From Pseudoalteromonas rubra (GTDB taxonomy: Bacteria > Pseudomonadota > Gammaproteobacteria > Enterobacterales > Alteromonadaceae): a stretch of DNA of 64,000 bases. A program made the translations under genes and the position numbers. The stretch spans positions 124,001-188,000 of the forward strand of contig NZ_CP013612.1 of the NCBI RefSeq assembly GCF_001482385.1, read 5' to 3'. Positions 21,725-36,700 of this stretch are shown piece by piece; position 1 is the stretch's first letter, and every line of letters begins with the position of its first letter. The notes under the pieces are model-generated. The model was not told the origin of the DNA. It did no database searches and saw only the letters and a program-made list of their open reading frames with translations.

Positions 21725-24700
21725 ATGAGATTAAGTAAAGTTGCCACCGCTGTTACATCGGCGGGTATATCCGCAGCATTGTTTTCCGGTAATATCTGGG
21801 CAGGTCAAAAAGTACTGAATTATGCCTCCGGCACGGGAAACCCTGCTGACGTGAGAGATGGCTCAAGTAATGTTCCGGACATTTCTCTTGATACCGCCGG
21901 TGCGGTTACCTTCATTCTGGATGGTGGTGTGAGCGGAGACAATTACACAGGAGACGACTTTGCTTTTGCATTCTCTTCAGCTTATGCTCCCAATTTTATT
22001 AGTAATTCAGGGGCCGCTGCAGTAGATAAGAGCTATAAACTACTAGAAAGTTCGGGTACACACTTTAGTTTTGACGCGATTACTTTTGTGCGTGCGACGA
22101 CCACTGATGATGAACACCGGGTTAAACTTACCGGCTTCAAAGATAGTGTTCAAATGGTTTCGGTGGAACTGGCACCACCTGCTGGTTCAGGGACAGGTAC
22201 AACGTTTAGCTTTTCCCGCAGTAGCGATTTTAATAATGCACTTTGGCAAGATATTGATACTCTGATTATTTCTTTCCCGGATGCAGACCCAGCAAGTACT
22301 TACGATTCACGCTTTGCAATACAAAGCATCACAGTGGATGATGCAACGGTCTCTGATTCAACGCCTCCTCAATTTGAAGGTGGTACTTCTACCCCAAATG
22401 ACAACGCTACCAATGTTTCCCTTAGTAATAATATCATACTAGACTTTGATGAAAATATTGCGCTTGGCAGCGGTAACATCACTATCCGCAATGTCACTGA
22501 CAACAGCGATTTTGAGGTGTTTAATGTTGCCACTGAAAGCGATGGGACAACGACCTCACCCGGTGCGGGGCGGGTCAGTATTACCAGTGATAAAGTTTAC
22601 CTTAATCCAACCACCGATTTAACGGGCAACCGTAACTATGCGGTTCGCATTGATTTAGGCGCAGTAACCGATACTGCTGCGAATGATTTCACTGGGATCA
22701 GTGACGACACCACTTTTAATTTTAGTACCGCCAATACCACACCCGTTGTCGACCTAGATACCGGTAGTGGCAGTAGCGATAGCAGCGCCAGTTTTTCTGA
22801 GGGCAGCGGTGCGGTTAACATTGCCAGCAGTGCTTCAGCAACGGATGCAGACAGTGACACCATAAAAACCATAACTATTACTCTGACCAATGGTCAGGAT
22901 GGTGCATCTGAAGGTCTGAATGTAACGGCTGCTGCGCAAAATGCCCTGACTGGTGTGTCGGGTGCATCTGATATTACGTTGCAAGATTCCATTACTATCA
23001 CGGGTGCAACGGCAACGCCTGCTGAAGTCACAACTTTCCTTCAGGCTATTACTTATAATAATACTTCGAGTACGCCAAACGAAACTGCACGTACCGTGTC
23101 TGTTGTGATCAACGATGGCACTGCGAGTAGCACTACGCGTACAGCCACCGTCAGTGTCACTGACGTCACAGCTGCCAGTTCTACAGCCTCAGGCTTCAAT
23201 ACCTCTAATGGTACCAATCTGAATCCGGCTATTACGTTTGCCAGTGGTGATGAAACTCTGACTATCGCGGATGCCAGTCATGTATCAGGTTCAACGGCCA
23301 GTGGTGGTACGGGAACAGATATTCTGTCTGTTCCAACCAGTACGAATCTGGCAAATTTAACTTCCCTGAGTGGCTTTGAGACACTGACGCCAGATAGCGG
23401 AGCTTCAATCACATTGACTGGTGCTCAGCACGAATCTTTTACCACAATTAACGGAGCCGGTACCAACCAGTTTACCCTGAGCACGCCAGATGGCAGCGCC
23501 GTTATTACTGGTGATGCTGACATTGAAACCTATGTTTTAGGTGCCGGGTTCACCTTTACCTTGGGCGATGCTGCGCAAAATGTCACGGGCAGTAGCTCAG
23601 CTGATACAGTTGCAACGGGGTCGTTGACGGCAACGGGTACTTTGGCGGGCAGTGGGGGGACCGATGTATTACAGCTGAGTAATGGTGCCAGTATTGCTGG
23701 TGCAACAGTAAGTGGTTTTGAAACCCTGACCGTGGATGCCAACGCATCTGTGACTATGACTGAAGCACAACACGATGCTTTTAGTACGATTAACGGTAGC
23801 GCGACAGAAAGTATTACAATCTCTGCGGCAACCGATGGCCTGACGGCAGCGAGCGCAATCGAAACTTATGTGCTGGGCGCTGCAAACAGCATCACGCTGA
23901 GTTCCGCTGGGCAAAACGTTACCGGTAGCAGTGGCAACGACACCATAAACATAGCCGCTTTGACAGCAACCGGCACTCTCAATGCCGCCGGTGGCACAGA
24001 CACGCTTTCTATGAGTTCGGGTGCCAGTATTGCTGGCGCAACAGTGTCTAACTTTGAAAACCTGACGCTGGCCAGTGGGGCAAGTGTCTCCATGACAGCC
24101 TCTCAGCCTGCACTCTTTGGTGGCACCATCACTGCGACGGGTACTGAAACCATCAATATTTCTGGCGATGGTGATTTTACTACGCTTTCAAATGTAGAGA
24201 GTTTCTCGGTCGGTGACTCTTCGACAAATAGTCGTACCATCACCGTAGGCGCCGCTGGCACCTCAGTGACTGCATCTTCTTCTAATGATGCCGTGACATT
24301 CAACGTGGGGGCGCTCAGTTATACTGGCACGCTGACTGGTGATGGCACAACGGCAGATACTGTGTCGCTGTCGTCTGGCGCGAATATTTCAGGTGGTACG
24401 CTTGCAAACATAGTTAACCTGACTCTAGCCAGTGGTGCATCCGTGACTATGACGCCTGCGCAAAATGCGTCTTTTAGCGGTACTGTCACGGCAGCGGGCT
24501 CGGAGACCATTACAATTTCAGGAGACGGTAACTTTACAACGCTATCGGGTATAGAGACCTACTCGGTTAATGATGACAGCACTAACAGTCGTACTATCAC
24601 AGTGACCAATGCGTCAGCGACGATTAGCGCCACAGCATCTAATGACGCCATTACATTTGATATTGCAGGAAGTGCCTTTAATGGCTCACTTACGGGTGAC

Positions 24701-27700
24701 GCAACGACCGGTGATGCAGTCAGTGCCTCTGATGGTGCTGATGTGAGCAGCGGTGGTTTTACTAATATTGGTACCTTGTCATTGGCCAGTGGGGCAACGG
24801 TCTCCATTGATGCGGCAAATGTGGCAAATGACTTTACTACGGCAATCACCGGTGCTTCGGGATCCGAAACCCTCAAATTGGTGGATGGGGGCACGTTTAA
24901 CTTTGGTAGTACCAGCGTCTCTGAAATCGAAAACTTGGCGATTGGCACCAATAATATCTTTACCATTACGCTGACGGACAACTTTGACTCTAATGGCAAC
25001 TCAGTCACCATTTCCAATGCCGTTGGCTTTGCGCTCAGCAACGCTATCACGCTAAACGCCAGCGCTCTGAGTGGTGACTCCATAAACATGACCGCGACTG
25101 ACTTTGACGGTAGTGACATCATCACAGGTGGTAGCGGTACCGATACCATCCGCCCGGGTGGTGGTACCGACACGATGACAGGTAACGCAGGCAACGATAA
25201 TTTTGTCGGCGACGCATCTGATCTCAATGGCGACACCATTACTGACCTGAGTGTGGGTGATATTATTACCATTACCGGTGTGACTGGCCTGACAACCAGC
25301 AATGTGCGTTTTAACGGTACGAGTACACTTCAGGTCGATACCAATGCGACTGACTTTAGCACCGCTGAAGTTGCCCTAAGCCTGACAAATTCGCCTGCTA
25401 ATTCACTTGATTTTACGGTGGCAGACAATGGCGCAAATACAGATATCACCTTTATTACGCCGAACGATGTCCCAGCCTTTAGCAACCTCAATGGTGGTCA
25501 GACATTCACTGAAAATGGTTCGGCTGTTATCATTGATTCTGATGTGTTGATTGCTGACACAGAGTTAGATGCCTTGGATAGTGGTGCGGGTAATTACAAT
25601 AACGCTACCCTGACCATTGCCCGCAACGGCGGTGCTAGCTCGCAGGATGTCTTTGGTAATAATGGCCTGTTGGGGACCCTTACCGAAAGCAGTACCTTTA
25701 CCTATAACTCAACGACAGTTGGTACGGTAACAACGAATTCGTCAGGCACTTTGGTGTTGACGTTCAACACCAATGCGACATCTGCAATCGTTGATTCTGT
25801 GTTGCAAAATATTACCTATCAGAACAGCTCAGAAGCGCCACCGGCGTCGGTAACGCTAGACTATACCTTTAACGATGGTACGGCTAACAGTACCGGGACT
25901 AACCAGGCAACGGTTACTATCACCGCACAAAACGATGCACCAACTGATATTGCTTTAACAGCGACTACCATTAATCAGTCTGCAACGGGTGCGAGCGCAA
26001 ACGTGGCCACTTTAAGTACCACAGATGTAGATACTAGCGACAGCCATTCATATACTTTAGTTAGCACTGGAGCGAGTGCAAATGGCACTTGTACGGCTGA
26101 TACTAACAATGGCAGCTTCCAGATTAATGGAACGAGCTTACAGACACAGGCAGCTTTGTCGGCAGGTAGTTATGTGGTTTGTTTGCAAACCAGTGATACA
26201 ACGACCACATTCCAAAAAGCCTTTACGATTACTGTTAATGATGATGTGGCACCAAATGCACCGTCAACTCCAGACCTTGATGCTGGGTCTGATACCGGTT
26301 CCTCGAATAGTGATAACAACACCAACGATACAACGCCGACGTTCAGTGGTACAGCTGAAAGCGGTTCGACGGTCAGACTATACAGCGATCAGGAAGGGGG
26401 CGGCACAACAGTTATAGGTACTGGCACAGCGACAGGTGGAAACTGGCAAATTACCACCAGTGCACTGAGCGCTGGCGTAACACACGCCATAACAGCGAAA
26501 GCAACGGATGCAAGCAGCAATGAAAGTGCGGCTTCTGGCAGCTTGAGTGTCACAATTGATACATCTGTTCCTAACGCACCTGGCACGCCAGATTTGTCTG
26601 CTGCCAGTGATACAGGTAGCTCAAATACCGATAATATCACCAACGATACTACCGCAACATTTACCGGTATTGGAACCAACGGCGATACAGTCACATTGAT
26701 TTCCAGTATCGACGGCAGTGTCGGCAGTGCAACGGTAAGCGGTGGCATCTGGAGTATTACCACTTCCGCCCTGACGGCGGGCACGCACACCGTGACAGCG
26801 AGAGCGACGGACACCGCTGGCAATACAGCAGATAGTTCAGGTTTGTCTGTGGTGGTTGACACAAGTGTCAGTACACCAAGCATAACGACCCCAATTGAAG
26901 GGGATGGCCGCGTTAATGCGGCGGAAGATAATCATGTATTAATTGCGGGTACGGGGGCTGATGCTGGCGCCAGTGTGTCGGTGACGATTGTTGACGATAA
27001 CAATAATACGACAACTCGCACGGTTACCGCAGATGGTTCAGGCAACTGGACGCTGAGTGGCAATGAAATTGATGTGAGTGGTTACAATAATGGCACACTG
27101 ACCGTTTCGGCAAACCAAACTGATACAGCGGGGAATACCTCCAGTAATGCAACGCAAACTATAACACTGGATAATAGCGCGCCGTCTGCCCTGACCATCA
27201 CCACGCCGATTGAAGGCGATGGCCGGGTTAATGCGACAGAGGACAATGATGTGCTGGTAGCAGGTACCGGGGCAGAAGCGGGTAACAGTGTGAAAGTGGT
27301 TATCAGTGACGGCGCCAATGAGGTGGATCGTACTGTGACGGCAGACAGTTCAGGCAACTGGACCCTGAGTGGCGTTGAGCTGAATGTCAGCGGCCTGACT
27401 AATGGCACCCTGACTGTAAGAGCGACACAGTTTGACAGCGCAGGCAATGAATCAACCGCGGCGAGCCAGAGCATCACGCTGGATAACAGCGCGCCGTCAG
27501 CCCTGACCATTACCACGCCCATTGAAGGCGACGGCCGTGTCAATGCCGCAGAAGATGATGATGTGCTGGTAGCGGGCTCCGGCGCAGAAGCAGGCAACAG
27601 CGTGAAAGTGACCATCAGCGATGGCGCCAGCTCTGTGGAGCGCACAGTCACCGCAGACAGTTCAGGCAACTGGACCCTGAGTGGCAGTGAACTGAATGTC

Positions 27701-30700
27701 AGCGGCCTGACCAATGGCACCCTGACCGTAAGAGCGACACAGTTTGACAGTGCAGGCAATGAATCAACTGCGGCGACGCAGAGCATTACCCTGGACAACA
27801 GCGCGCCGTCAGCATTGACCATCACTACGCCAATCGAAGGCGATGGTCTTGTTAATGCAGCAGAAGATAACGACGTACTGATCGCGGGTTCGGGTGCAGA
27901 AGCGGGCAACAGCGTGAAAGTCACCATCGGCGATGGTTCCAGTGAGGTGGAGCGTACGGTAACGGCAGACAGTTCAGGCAACTGGACCCTGAGTGGCAGC
28001 GAGCTGAATGTCAGTGGCCTGAATAACGGCACGCTGACCGTATCGGCTGAGCAGACAGACAGCGCAGGCAATACATCAACGGCAGCCACGCAGACCATTA
28101 CGCTGGACAACAGTGCGCCGTCAGCAGTGACGATCACGACCCCAATTGAAACCGATGGTATCGTAAACGCAGCAGAAGATGACGATGTACTGATCGCCGG
28201 TTCGGGTGCAGAAGCGGGTAACAGCGTGAAAGTCACCATCAGTGATGGCGCGAATGAAGTCGAGCGTACCGTGACAGCAGACAGCTCGGGTAACTGGACA
28301 CTGAGCGGCAGTGAGTTGAATGTCAGCGGTCTGACTAATGGCACCTTAACTGTGTCGGCAATTCAGACTGACTCAGCAGGCAATACATCAACAGCGGCGA
28401 CGCAGACCATTACCCTGGACAACAGCGCGCCGTCAGTATTGACCATCACCACGCCAATTGAAGGCGATGGCCGTGTCAATGCCGCAGAAGATGATGATGT
28501 GCTGGTAGCGGGCTCCGGCGCAGAAGCAGGCAACAGCGTGAAAGTGACCATCAGCGATGGCGCCAGTGAGGTGGAGCGTACGGTAACGGCAGACGGCTCA
28601 GGCAACTGGACCCTGAGTGGCAGTGAACTGAATGTCAGCGGCCTGACCAATGGCACCCTGACCGTAAGAGCGACACAGTTTGACAGTGCAGGCAATGAAT
28701 CAACTGCGGCGACGCAGAGCATTACCCTGGACAACAGCGCGCCGTCAGCATTGACCATCACTACGCCAATCGAAGGCGATGGTCTTGTTAATGCGGCAGA
28801 AGATGATGATGTGCTGGTAGCAGGCTCCGGTGCGGAAGCGGGCAACAGCGTGAAAGTCACCATCGGCGATGGTTCCAGTGAGGTGGAGCGTACGGTAACG
28901 GCAGACAGTTCAGGCAACTGGACCCTGAGTGGCAGTGAGCTGAATGTCAGCGGACTGAATAATGGCACGCTGACCGTATCGGCTGAGCAGACCGATACCG
29001 CGGGCAACACGTCAACGGCAGCCACGCAGACCATTACGCTGGACAACAGTGCGCCGTCAGCAGTGACGATCACGACCCCAATTGAAACCGATGGTATCGT
29101 AAACGCAGCAGAAGATGACGATGTACTGATCACGGGTTCGGGTGCAGAAGCAGGCAACAGCGTGAAAGTAACCATCAGTGATGGCGCGAATGAAGTCGAG
29201 CGTACCGTGACTGCCGACAGCTCAGGTAACTGGACATTGAGTGGCAGTGAGTTGAATGTCAGCGGTCTGAATAACGGTACCCTGACCGTGTCGGCTGAGC
29301 AGACAGATAGCGCAGGCAACACATCAACGGCAGCGACGCAGACCATTACCCTGGACAACAGCGCGCCGTCAGCATTGACCATCACCACGCCAATTGAAGG
29401 CGATGGCCGTGTCAATGCCGCAGAAGATGATGATGTGCTGGTAGCGGGCTCCGGCGCAGAAGCAGGCAACAGCGTGAAAGTGACCATCAGCGATGGCGCC
29501 AGTGAGGTGGAGCGTACGGTAACGGCAGACGGCTCAGGCAACTGGACCCTGAGTGGCAGTGAACTGAATGTCAGCGGCCTGACCAATGGCACCCTGACCG
29601 TAAGAGCGACACAGTTTGACAGTGCAGGCAATGAATCAACTGCGGCGACGCAGAGCATTACCCTGGACAACAGCGCGCCGTCAGCATTGACCATCACTAC
29701 GCCAATCGAAGGCGATGGTCTTGTTAATGCGGCAGAAGATGATGATGTGCTGGTAGCAGGCTCCGGTGCGGAAGCGGGCAACAGCGTGAAAGTCACCATC
29801 GGCGATGGTTCCAGTGAGGTGGAGCGTACGGTAACGGCAGACAGTTCAGGCAACTGGACCCTGAGTGGCAGTGAGCTGAATGTCAGCGGACTGAATAATG
29901 GCACGCTGACCGTATCGGCTGAGCAGACCGATACCGCGGGCAACACGTCAACGGCAGCCACGCAGACCATTACGCTGGACAACAGTGCGCCGTCAGCAGT
30001 GACGATCACGACCCCAATTGAAACCGATGGTATCGTAAACGCAGCAGAAGATGACGATGTACTGATCACGGGTTCGGGTGCAGAAGCAGGCAACAGCGTG
30101 AAAGTAACCATCAGTGATGGCGCGAATGAAGTCGAGCGTACCGTGACTGCCGACAGCTCAGGTAACTGGACATTGAGTGGCAGTGAGTTGAATGTCAGCG
30201 GTCTGAATAACGGTACCCTGACCGTGTCGGCTGAGCAGACAGATAGCGCAGGCAACACATCAACGGCAGCGACGCAGACCATTACCCTGGACAACAGCGC
30301 GCCGTCAGCATTGACCATCACCACGCCAATTGAAGGCGATGGCCGTGTCAATGCCGCAGAAGATGATGATGTGCTGGTAGCGGGCTCCGGCGCAGAAGCA
30401 GGCAATAGCGTGAAAGTGACCATCAGCGATGGCGCCAGCTCTGTGGAGCGCACAGTCACCGCAGATAGTTCCGGAAACTGGACGCTGAGCGGCAGTGAGC
30501 TGAATGTCAGTGGCCTGAACAATGGCTCGCTGACCGTGTCGGCTGAGCAGACAGATAGCGCAGGCAATACGTCTACGGCAGCTACTCAAACCATCACCCT
30601 GGACAACAGTGCGCCGTCAGCAGTGACCATCACGACCCCAATTGAAATCGATGGGATCGTGAACGCAGCAGAGGATGATGACGTACTGATCGCGGGTTCG

Positions 30701-33700
30701 GGTGCAGAAGCGGGCAACAGCGTGAAAGTGACCATCAGCGATGGCGCAAATCAAGTCGATCGTACTGTAACAGCAGACAGCTCAGGTAACTGGACGCTGA
30801 GCGGTAGTGAGCTGAACGTCAGTGGCCTGAATAACGGCACGCTGACCGTGTCGGCTGAGCAGACAGACAGCGCAGGCAACACATCAACGGCAGCCACGCA
30901 GACCATTACGCTGGACAACAGTGCGCCGTCAGCAGTGACGATCACGACCCCAATTGAAACCGATGGTATCGTAAACGCAGCAGAAGATGACGATGTACTG
31001 ATCACGGGTTCGGGTGCAGAAGCAGGCAACAGCGTGAAAGTAACCATCAGTGATGGCGCGAATGAAGTCGAGCGTACCGTGACTGCCGACAGCTCAGGTA
31101 ACTGGACATTGAGTGGCAGTGAGTTGAATGTCAGCGGTCTGAATAACGGTACCCTGACCGTGTCGGCTGAGCAGACAGATAGCGCAGGCAACACATCAAC
31201 GGCAGCGACGCAGACCATTACCCTGGACAACAGCGCGCCGTCAGCATTGACCATCACCACGCCAATTGAAGGCGATGGCCGTGTCAATGCCGCAGAAGAT
31301 GATGATGTGCTGGTAGCGGGCTCCGGCGCAGAAGCAGGCAACAGCGTGAAAGTGACCATCAGCGATGGCGCCAGCTCTGTGGAGCGCACAGTCACCGCAG
31401 ACAGTTCAGGCAACTGGACCTTGAGTGGCAGTGAACTGAATGTCAGCGGCCTGACCAATGGCACCCTGACCGTATCGGCTGTGCAGACAGATAGCGCAGG
31501 TAATACGTCTACGGCAGCTACTCAAACCATTACCCTGGACAACAGCGCGCCGTCAGCAGTGACCATCACGACCCCAATTGAAATCGATGGGATCGTGAAC
31601 GCAGCAGAAGATGACGATGTGTTGATTGCGGGTTCGGGTGCAGAAGCGGGCAACAGCGTGAAAGTGACCATCAGCGATGGCGCAAATCAAGTTGATCGTA
31701 CCGTAACAGCAGACAGCTCAGGTAACTGGACGCTGAGCGGTAGTGAGCTGAACGTCAGTGGCCTGAATAATGGCACGCTGACCGTGTCGGCTGAGCAAAC
31801 AGATACCGCGGGCAACACGTCAACTGCAGCCACGCAGACCATTACCCTGGACAACAGTGCGCCGTCTGCATTGACGATCACCACGCCAATTGAAATTGAT
31901 GGCATCGTTAATGCAGCAGAAGATGACGATGTACTGATCGCCGGTTCGGGTGCAGAAGCAGGCAATATCGTTCAGGTAACCATCAGCGATGGCACTAGTT
32001 CGGTTGACCGTACTGTGACAGCAGACAGTTCGGGTAACTGGACACTGAGCGGCAGTGAGTTGAATGTCAGCGGTCTGACTAATGGCACCTTAACTGTGTC
32101 GGCAATTCAGACTGACTCAGCAGGCAATACATCAACAGCGGCGACGCAGACCATTACCCTGGACAACAGCGCGCCATCTGCGGTGACCATCACCACGCCA
32201 ATTGAAACCGATGGCATTGTAAATGCGGCGGAAGATGATGATGTGCTGGTAGCGGGCACAGGCGCAGAAGCAGGCAACAGCGTGAAAGTGACCATCAGCG
32301 ATGGCGCCAGTGAGGTGGAGCGTACGGTAACGGCAGACAGTTCAGGCAACTGGACCCTGAGTGGCAGTGAACTGAATGTCAGCGGCCTGACCAATGGCAC
32401 CCTGACCGTATCGGCTGAGCAGACAGATAGCGCAGGTAATACGTCTACGGCAGCTACTCAAACCATCACCCTGGACAACAGCGCGCCGTCAGCAGTGACC
32501 ATCACGACCCCAATTGAAATCGATGGGATCGTGAACGCAGCAGAGGATAATGATGTATTGATCGCAGGCTCTGGGGCGGAAGCTGGCAACAGCGTGAAAG
32601 TGACCATCAGCGATGGCGCAAATCAAGTCGATCGTACCGTAACAGCAGACAGCTCAGGTAACTGGACGTTGAGCGGTAGTGAGCTGAACGTCAGTGGCCT
32701 GAATAACGGCACGCTGACTGTGTCGGCTGAGCAGACCGATACCGCGGGCAACACGTCAACTGCAGCCACGCAGACCATTACCTTGGATAACAGTGCGCCG
32801 TCTGCATTGACGATCACCACGCCAATTGAAATTGATGGCATCGTTAATGCAGCAGAAGATGACGATGTACTGATCGCCGGTTCGGGTGCAGAAGCAGGCA
32901 ATAGCGTTCAGGTAACCATCAGCGATGGCACTAGTTCGGTTGACCGTACTGTGACAGCAGACAGTTCGGGTAACTGGACACTGAGCGGCAGTGAGTTGAA
33001 TGTCAGCGGTCTGACTAATGGCACCTTAACTGTGTCGGCAATTCAGACTGACTCAGCAGGCAATACATCAACAGCGGCGACGCAGACCATTACCCTGGAC
33101 AACAGCGCGCCATCTGCGGTGACCATCACCACGCCAATTGAAACCGATGGCATTGTAAATGCGGCGGAAGATGATGATGTGCTGATAGCGGGCACAGGCG
33201 CAGAAGCAGGCAACAGCGTGAAAGTGACCATCAGCGATGGCGCCAGCTCTGTGGAGCGCACAGTCACCGCAGATAGTTCCGGAAACTGGACGCTGAGCGG
33301 CAGTGAGCTAAATGTCAGTGGCCTGAACAATGGCTCGCTGACCGTGTCGGCTGAGCAGACTGATACCGCTGGTAATACGTCTTCAGCGGCGACGCAAACT
33401 ATTACTCTGGACAACAACGCACCGTCAGCAGTGACCATCACAACTCCGATAGAAACGGATGGTGTTGTGAATGCAGAGGAAGACGATGATGTATTGATCG
33501 CAGGCTCTGGTGCGGAAGCAGGCAACAGTGTCAAAGTGACCATCAGTGATGGCGCAAATGAGGTCGATCGTACTGTAACAGCTGATAGCTCAGGTAACTG
33601 GACATTGAGTGGCAGTGAGCTGAATGTCAGTGGCCTGAACAATGGCACCCTGACCGTGTCGGCTGAGCAAACAGATAGCGCTGGCAACACGTCAACTGCA

Positions 33701-36700
33701 GCCACGCAGACCATTACCCTGGACAACAGTGCACCGTCTGCATTGACGATCACTACGCCAATTGAAACCGATGATATCGTAAACGCAGCGGAAGATGACG
33801 ATGTCTTGATTGAGGGCTCTGGTGCGGAAGCAGGTAACAGTGTCAAAGTCACCATTAGTGATGGTTCAAGCTCAGTCGAACGCACTGTGACCGCAGACAG
33901 CTCAGGCAACTGGACGTTGAGTGGTAACGAATTGAATGTCAGCGGGCTAACCAGTGGCACCCTGACTATCACGGCTGAACAGACTGATACTGCTGGCAAC
34001 GTTTCTGCATCAGCGAGCGAAACGGTCACTCTGGATAACACAACGCCTTCAGGCCATACCGCAGCGATCGATCAAACTTTAATAGATCGTAGCAATGAGT
34101 CTGCATTAAGCTTTACCCTGTCAGGGCTAGAGAGCACCGGGTCGTTCACTTATCAGCTCAGTGATGGCACAAATACAGTATCTGGTAATGGTTCTGTTGC
34201 TATTACATCGAGTAGCCAGCAAGTTACCAATGTGGATGTTAGCTCACTGGCTGAAGGGACATTGACTTTAACTGTCATAGTGGCAGATGAAGCTGGTAAC
34301 TCGGCAGAGGGTGTGACTGCCAGCGTGACGAAAAAGTACAATGTTGCACCTGTATTATCTGGTACACCAGCAACGTCTATTAATGAAGATGAAGCATATA
34401 GCTTCGTGCCTACATTGACAGATTCAGATGATACAGATACGCATACATTCAGTATTGTAAATATGCCTGGCTGGGCAGCCTTTGATACAACAACAGGTGC
34501 TCTGACGGGTACGCCTACTGACAGTGATGTTGGTACTTATTCAGACATTCAGATCTCGGTATCTGACGGTACAGATCAACACACCCTGACGGCATTCAGT
34601 ATTGAAGTGATCAATACCAATGATGCGCCGGTTGGCCAGAACTTTACCTTCACGCTGGATGAAGCCGCAACTCTCACCGTTACCGCGAATGACGGGTTGT
34701 TGAGTAATGCGACGGACGATGACTCAGATAGCGGTGATGCTTTAACTGCCAGTGCAGTAAGTCAGCCGCAATATGGACAGTTAACATTAAATACCGACGG
34801 CAGCTTCAGCTACCAGCATGATGGCAGTGAAAATCACAGCGATAGCTTTACCTTCCAGGTTGTTGACAGTAGCAATGCAACATCGGCGACCCAGACGGTT
34901 ACGCTGACCATCAATGCGGTCGCAGACGCGCCAACAACGGTCAATGACACTGCAACAACAAATGAAGATGAAGCTGTCACTATTAACCTCCTTAGCAATG
35001 ACAGCGACCCAGAAGGTGACATGGTTGCTTCTTCAGCGGCTATTGTTACTCAGCCAACGAAGGGCTCAGTGTCTATTGAAAATGGCGTAGTCACCTATAC
35101 ACCAAACGCCAATGAAAATGGTCAGGACACCTTTACCTATACCGTCAAAGATGCTGCGCTGAATACATCAAATGAAGCGACTGCGACCGTGACGATCACT
35201 GCGATTAACGATACGCCTACTGTTCAGAACTTTGCGGTTAATATTGATGAAGACAATGCCAGTGATGCATTAGCCGTGCGAGCAGGGGCAAGCGACGTAG
35301 AAGACGGTAACCCGACTGGTGACATTGCTGTTGCAACGCAACCGACCAAAGGTAGTGTTGCGATAGACCAAAATGCTGGCACATTAGTGTATACCCCAAG
35401 TGCCAACGAAACTGGTACGGATAGCTTTACTTACACTATTACTGATAGTGAAGGCAGCACTTCAGAACCTGCAACTGTGTCAGTGACGATTGGTGCGGTG
35501 AATGATAAGCCAATTGTTGCAGACGATAGTGTGACCACCAATGAAGATGTGGGCGTGACCCTGGCTATATTGGATAATGACTCTGATGTGGAAGATGAAG
35601 GCTTTAACGGAGCGAATGTTACGCTTGAAGATCAGGGTAGCGGGGCCGGAAGCTATGCTAAGGCTGATGTAAGTATTCTGGCCGATGGTAGCTTGCAAAT
35701 TTCACCCAAGCAGGATGAAAATGGCACCTTTAGCTTCACCTACACGCTAACTGATAGTGAGGGATTAACCTCAGATGCCGCAACGGTTACAGTTACTTTG
35801 ACACCTGTTAATGATGCGCCTGTAGCAGTGGATAACATCGCTGAAGTGGCAGAAGAAGGGTCGTTTGAAGTCAACGTACTGGGTAATGATACTGATGTAG
35901 ACGAGAATGACAGTTTTAATCTATCCAGTGTGACAGTTGTGCAAGCACCTGCTAGTGGTCAGGCGCAGGTCAACGCAGCCGGAGCAATTGTTTATACACC
36001 AAATGAAAACTTCTCTGGCGAGGATACATTTACCTATACGGTCGCTGATGCAGCCGGAGCTGTTTCTAATGAGGCAACTGTCACTATGACAGTAACCCCG
36101 GTGAACGATGCACCGGTGATTTCCGGTACACCTGCTACAGAGGTTAACGAAGATAGCAGTTACAGCTTTACGCCGACGTCCAGCGACGTTGATGGTGATA
36201 CGCTGACGTTTAGCATTCAAAATGCGCCTCAATGGGCAACTTTTGATACGAGCACAGGCACCTTGTCTGGTACTCCGTCAAATGATGATGTGGGTAGCTA
36301 TCAGGGTATTGTGATCAGTGTGACAGACGGTACTGAAACAGTTAGCCTGACCTCCTTTGATATTACGGTATCTAATACCAATGATGCGCCAACTATTTCA
36401 GGTACACCTGCGACCAGTGTGGATGAAGACTCCGCGTATAGCTTTACGCCGAGCGCAAGTGATGTAGATTCAGACGATACGTTGACATTTAGCATTGCAA
36501 ATCAACCTGATTGGGCAAGCTTCGATACACAAACAGGCACACTTTCTGGTACACCAGCTAATGAACATGTAGGTACTACGTCCGACATCGTGATCAGCGT
36601 GAGTGATGGTTCAGAAACGGTCGCACTAACTGGATTCTCAATCACGGTTGTCAATACCAATGATGCGCCAGTCATATCAGGCACTCCAGCAACCAGTGTT

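Noticed and set aside
27082..34041. Series of long minus-strand open frames (up to 734 codons) across the repeat array
   Set aside because: They are mirror images of the 312-bp units: the antisense frame happens to lack stops in one unit, so it stays open through the array. They have no ribosome sites and translate to low-complexity Ser/Pro/Leu/Val repeats.
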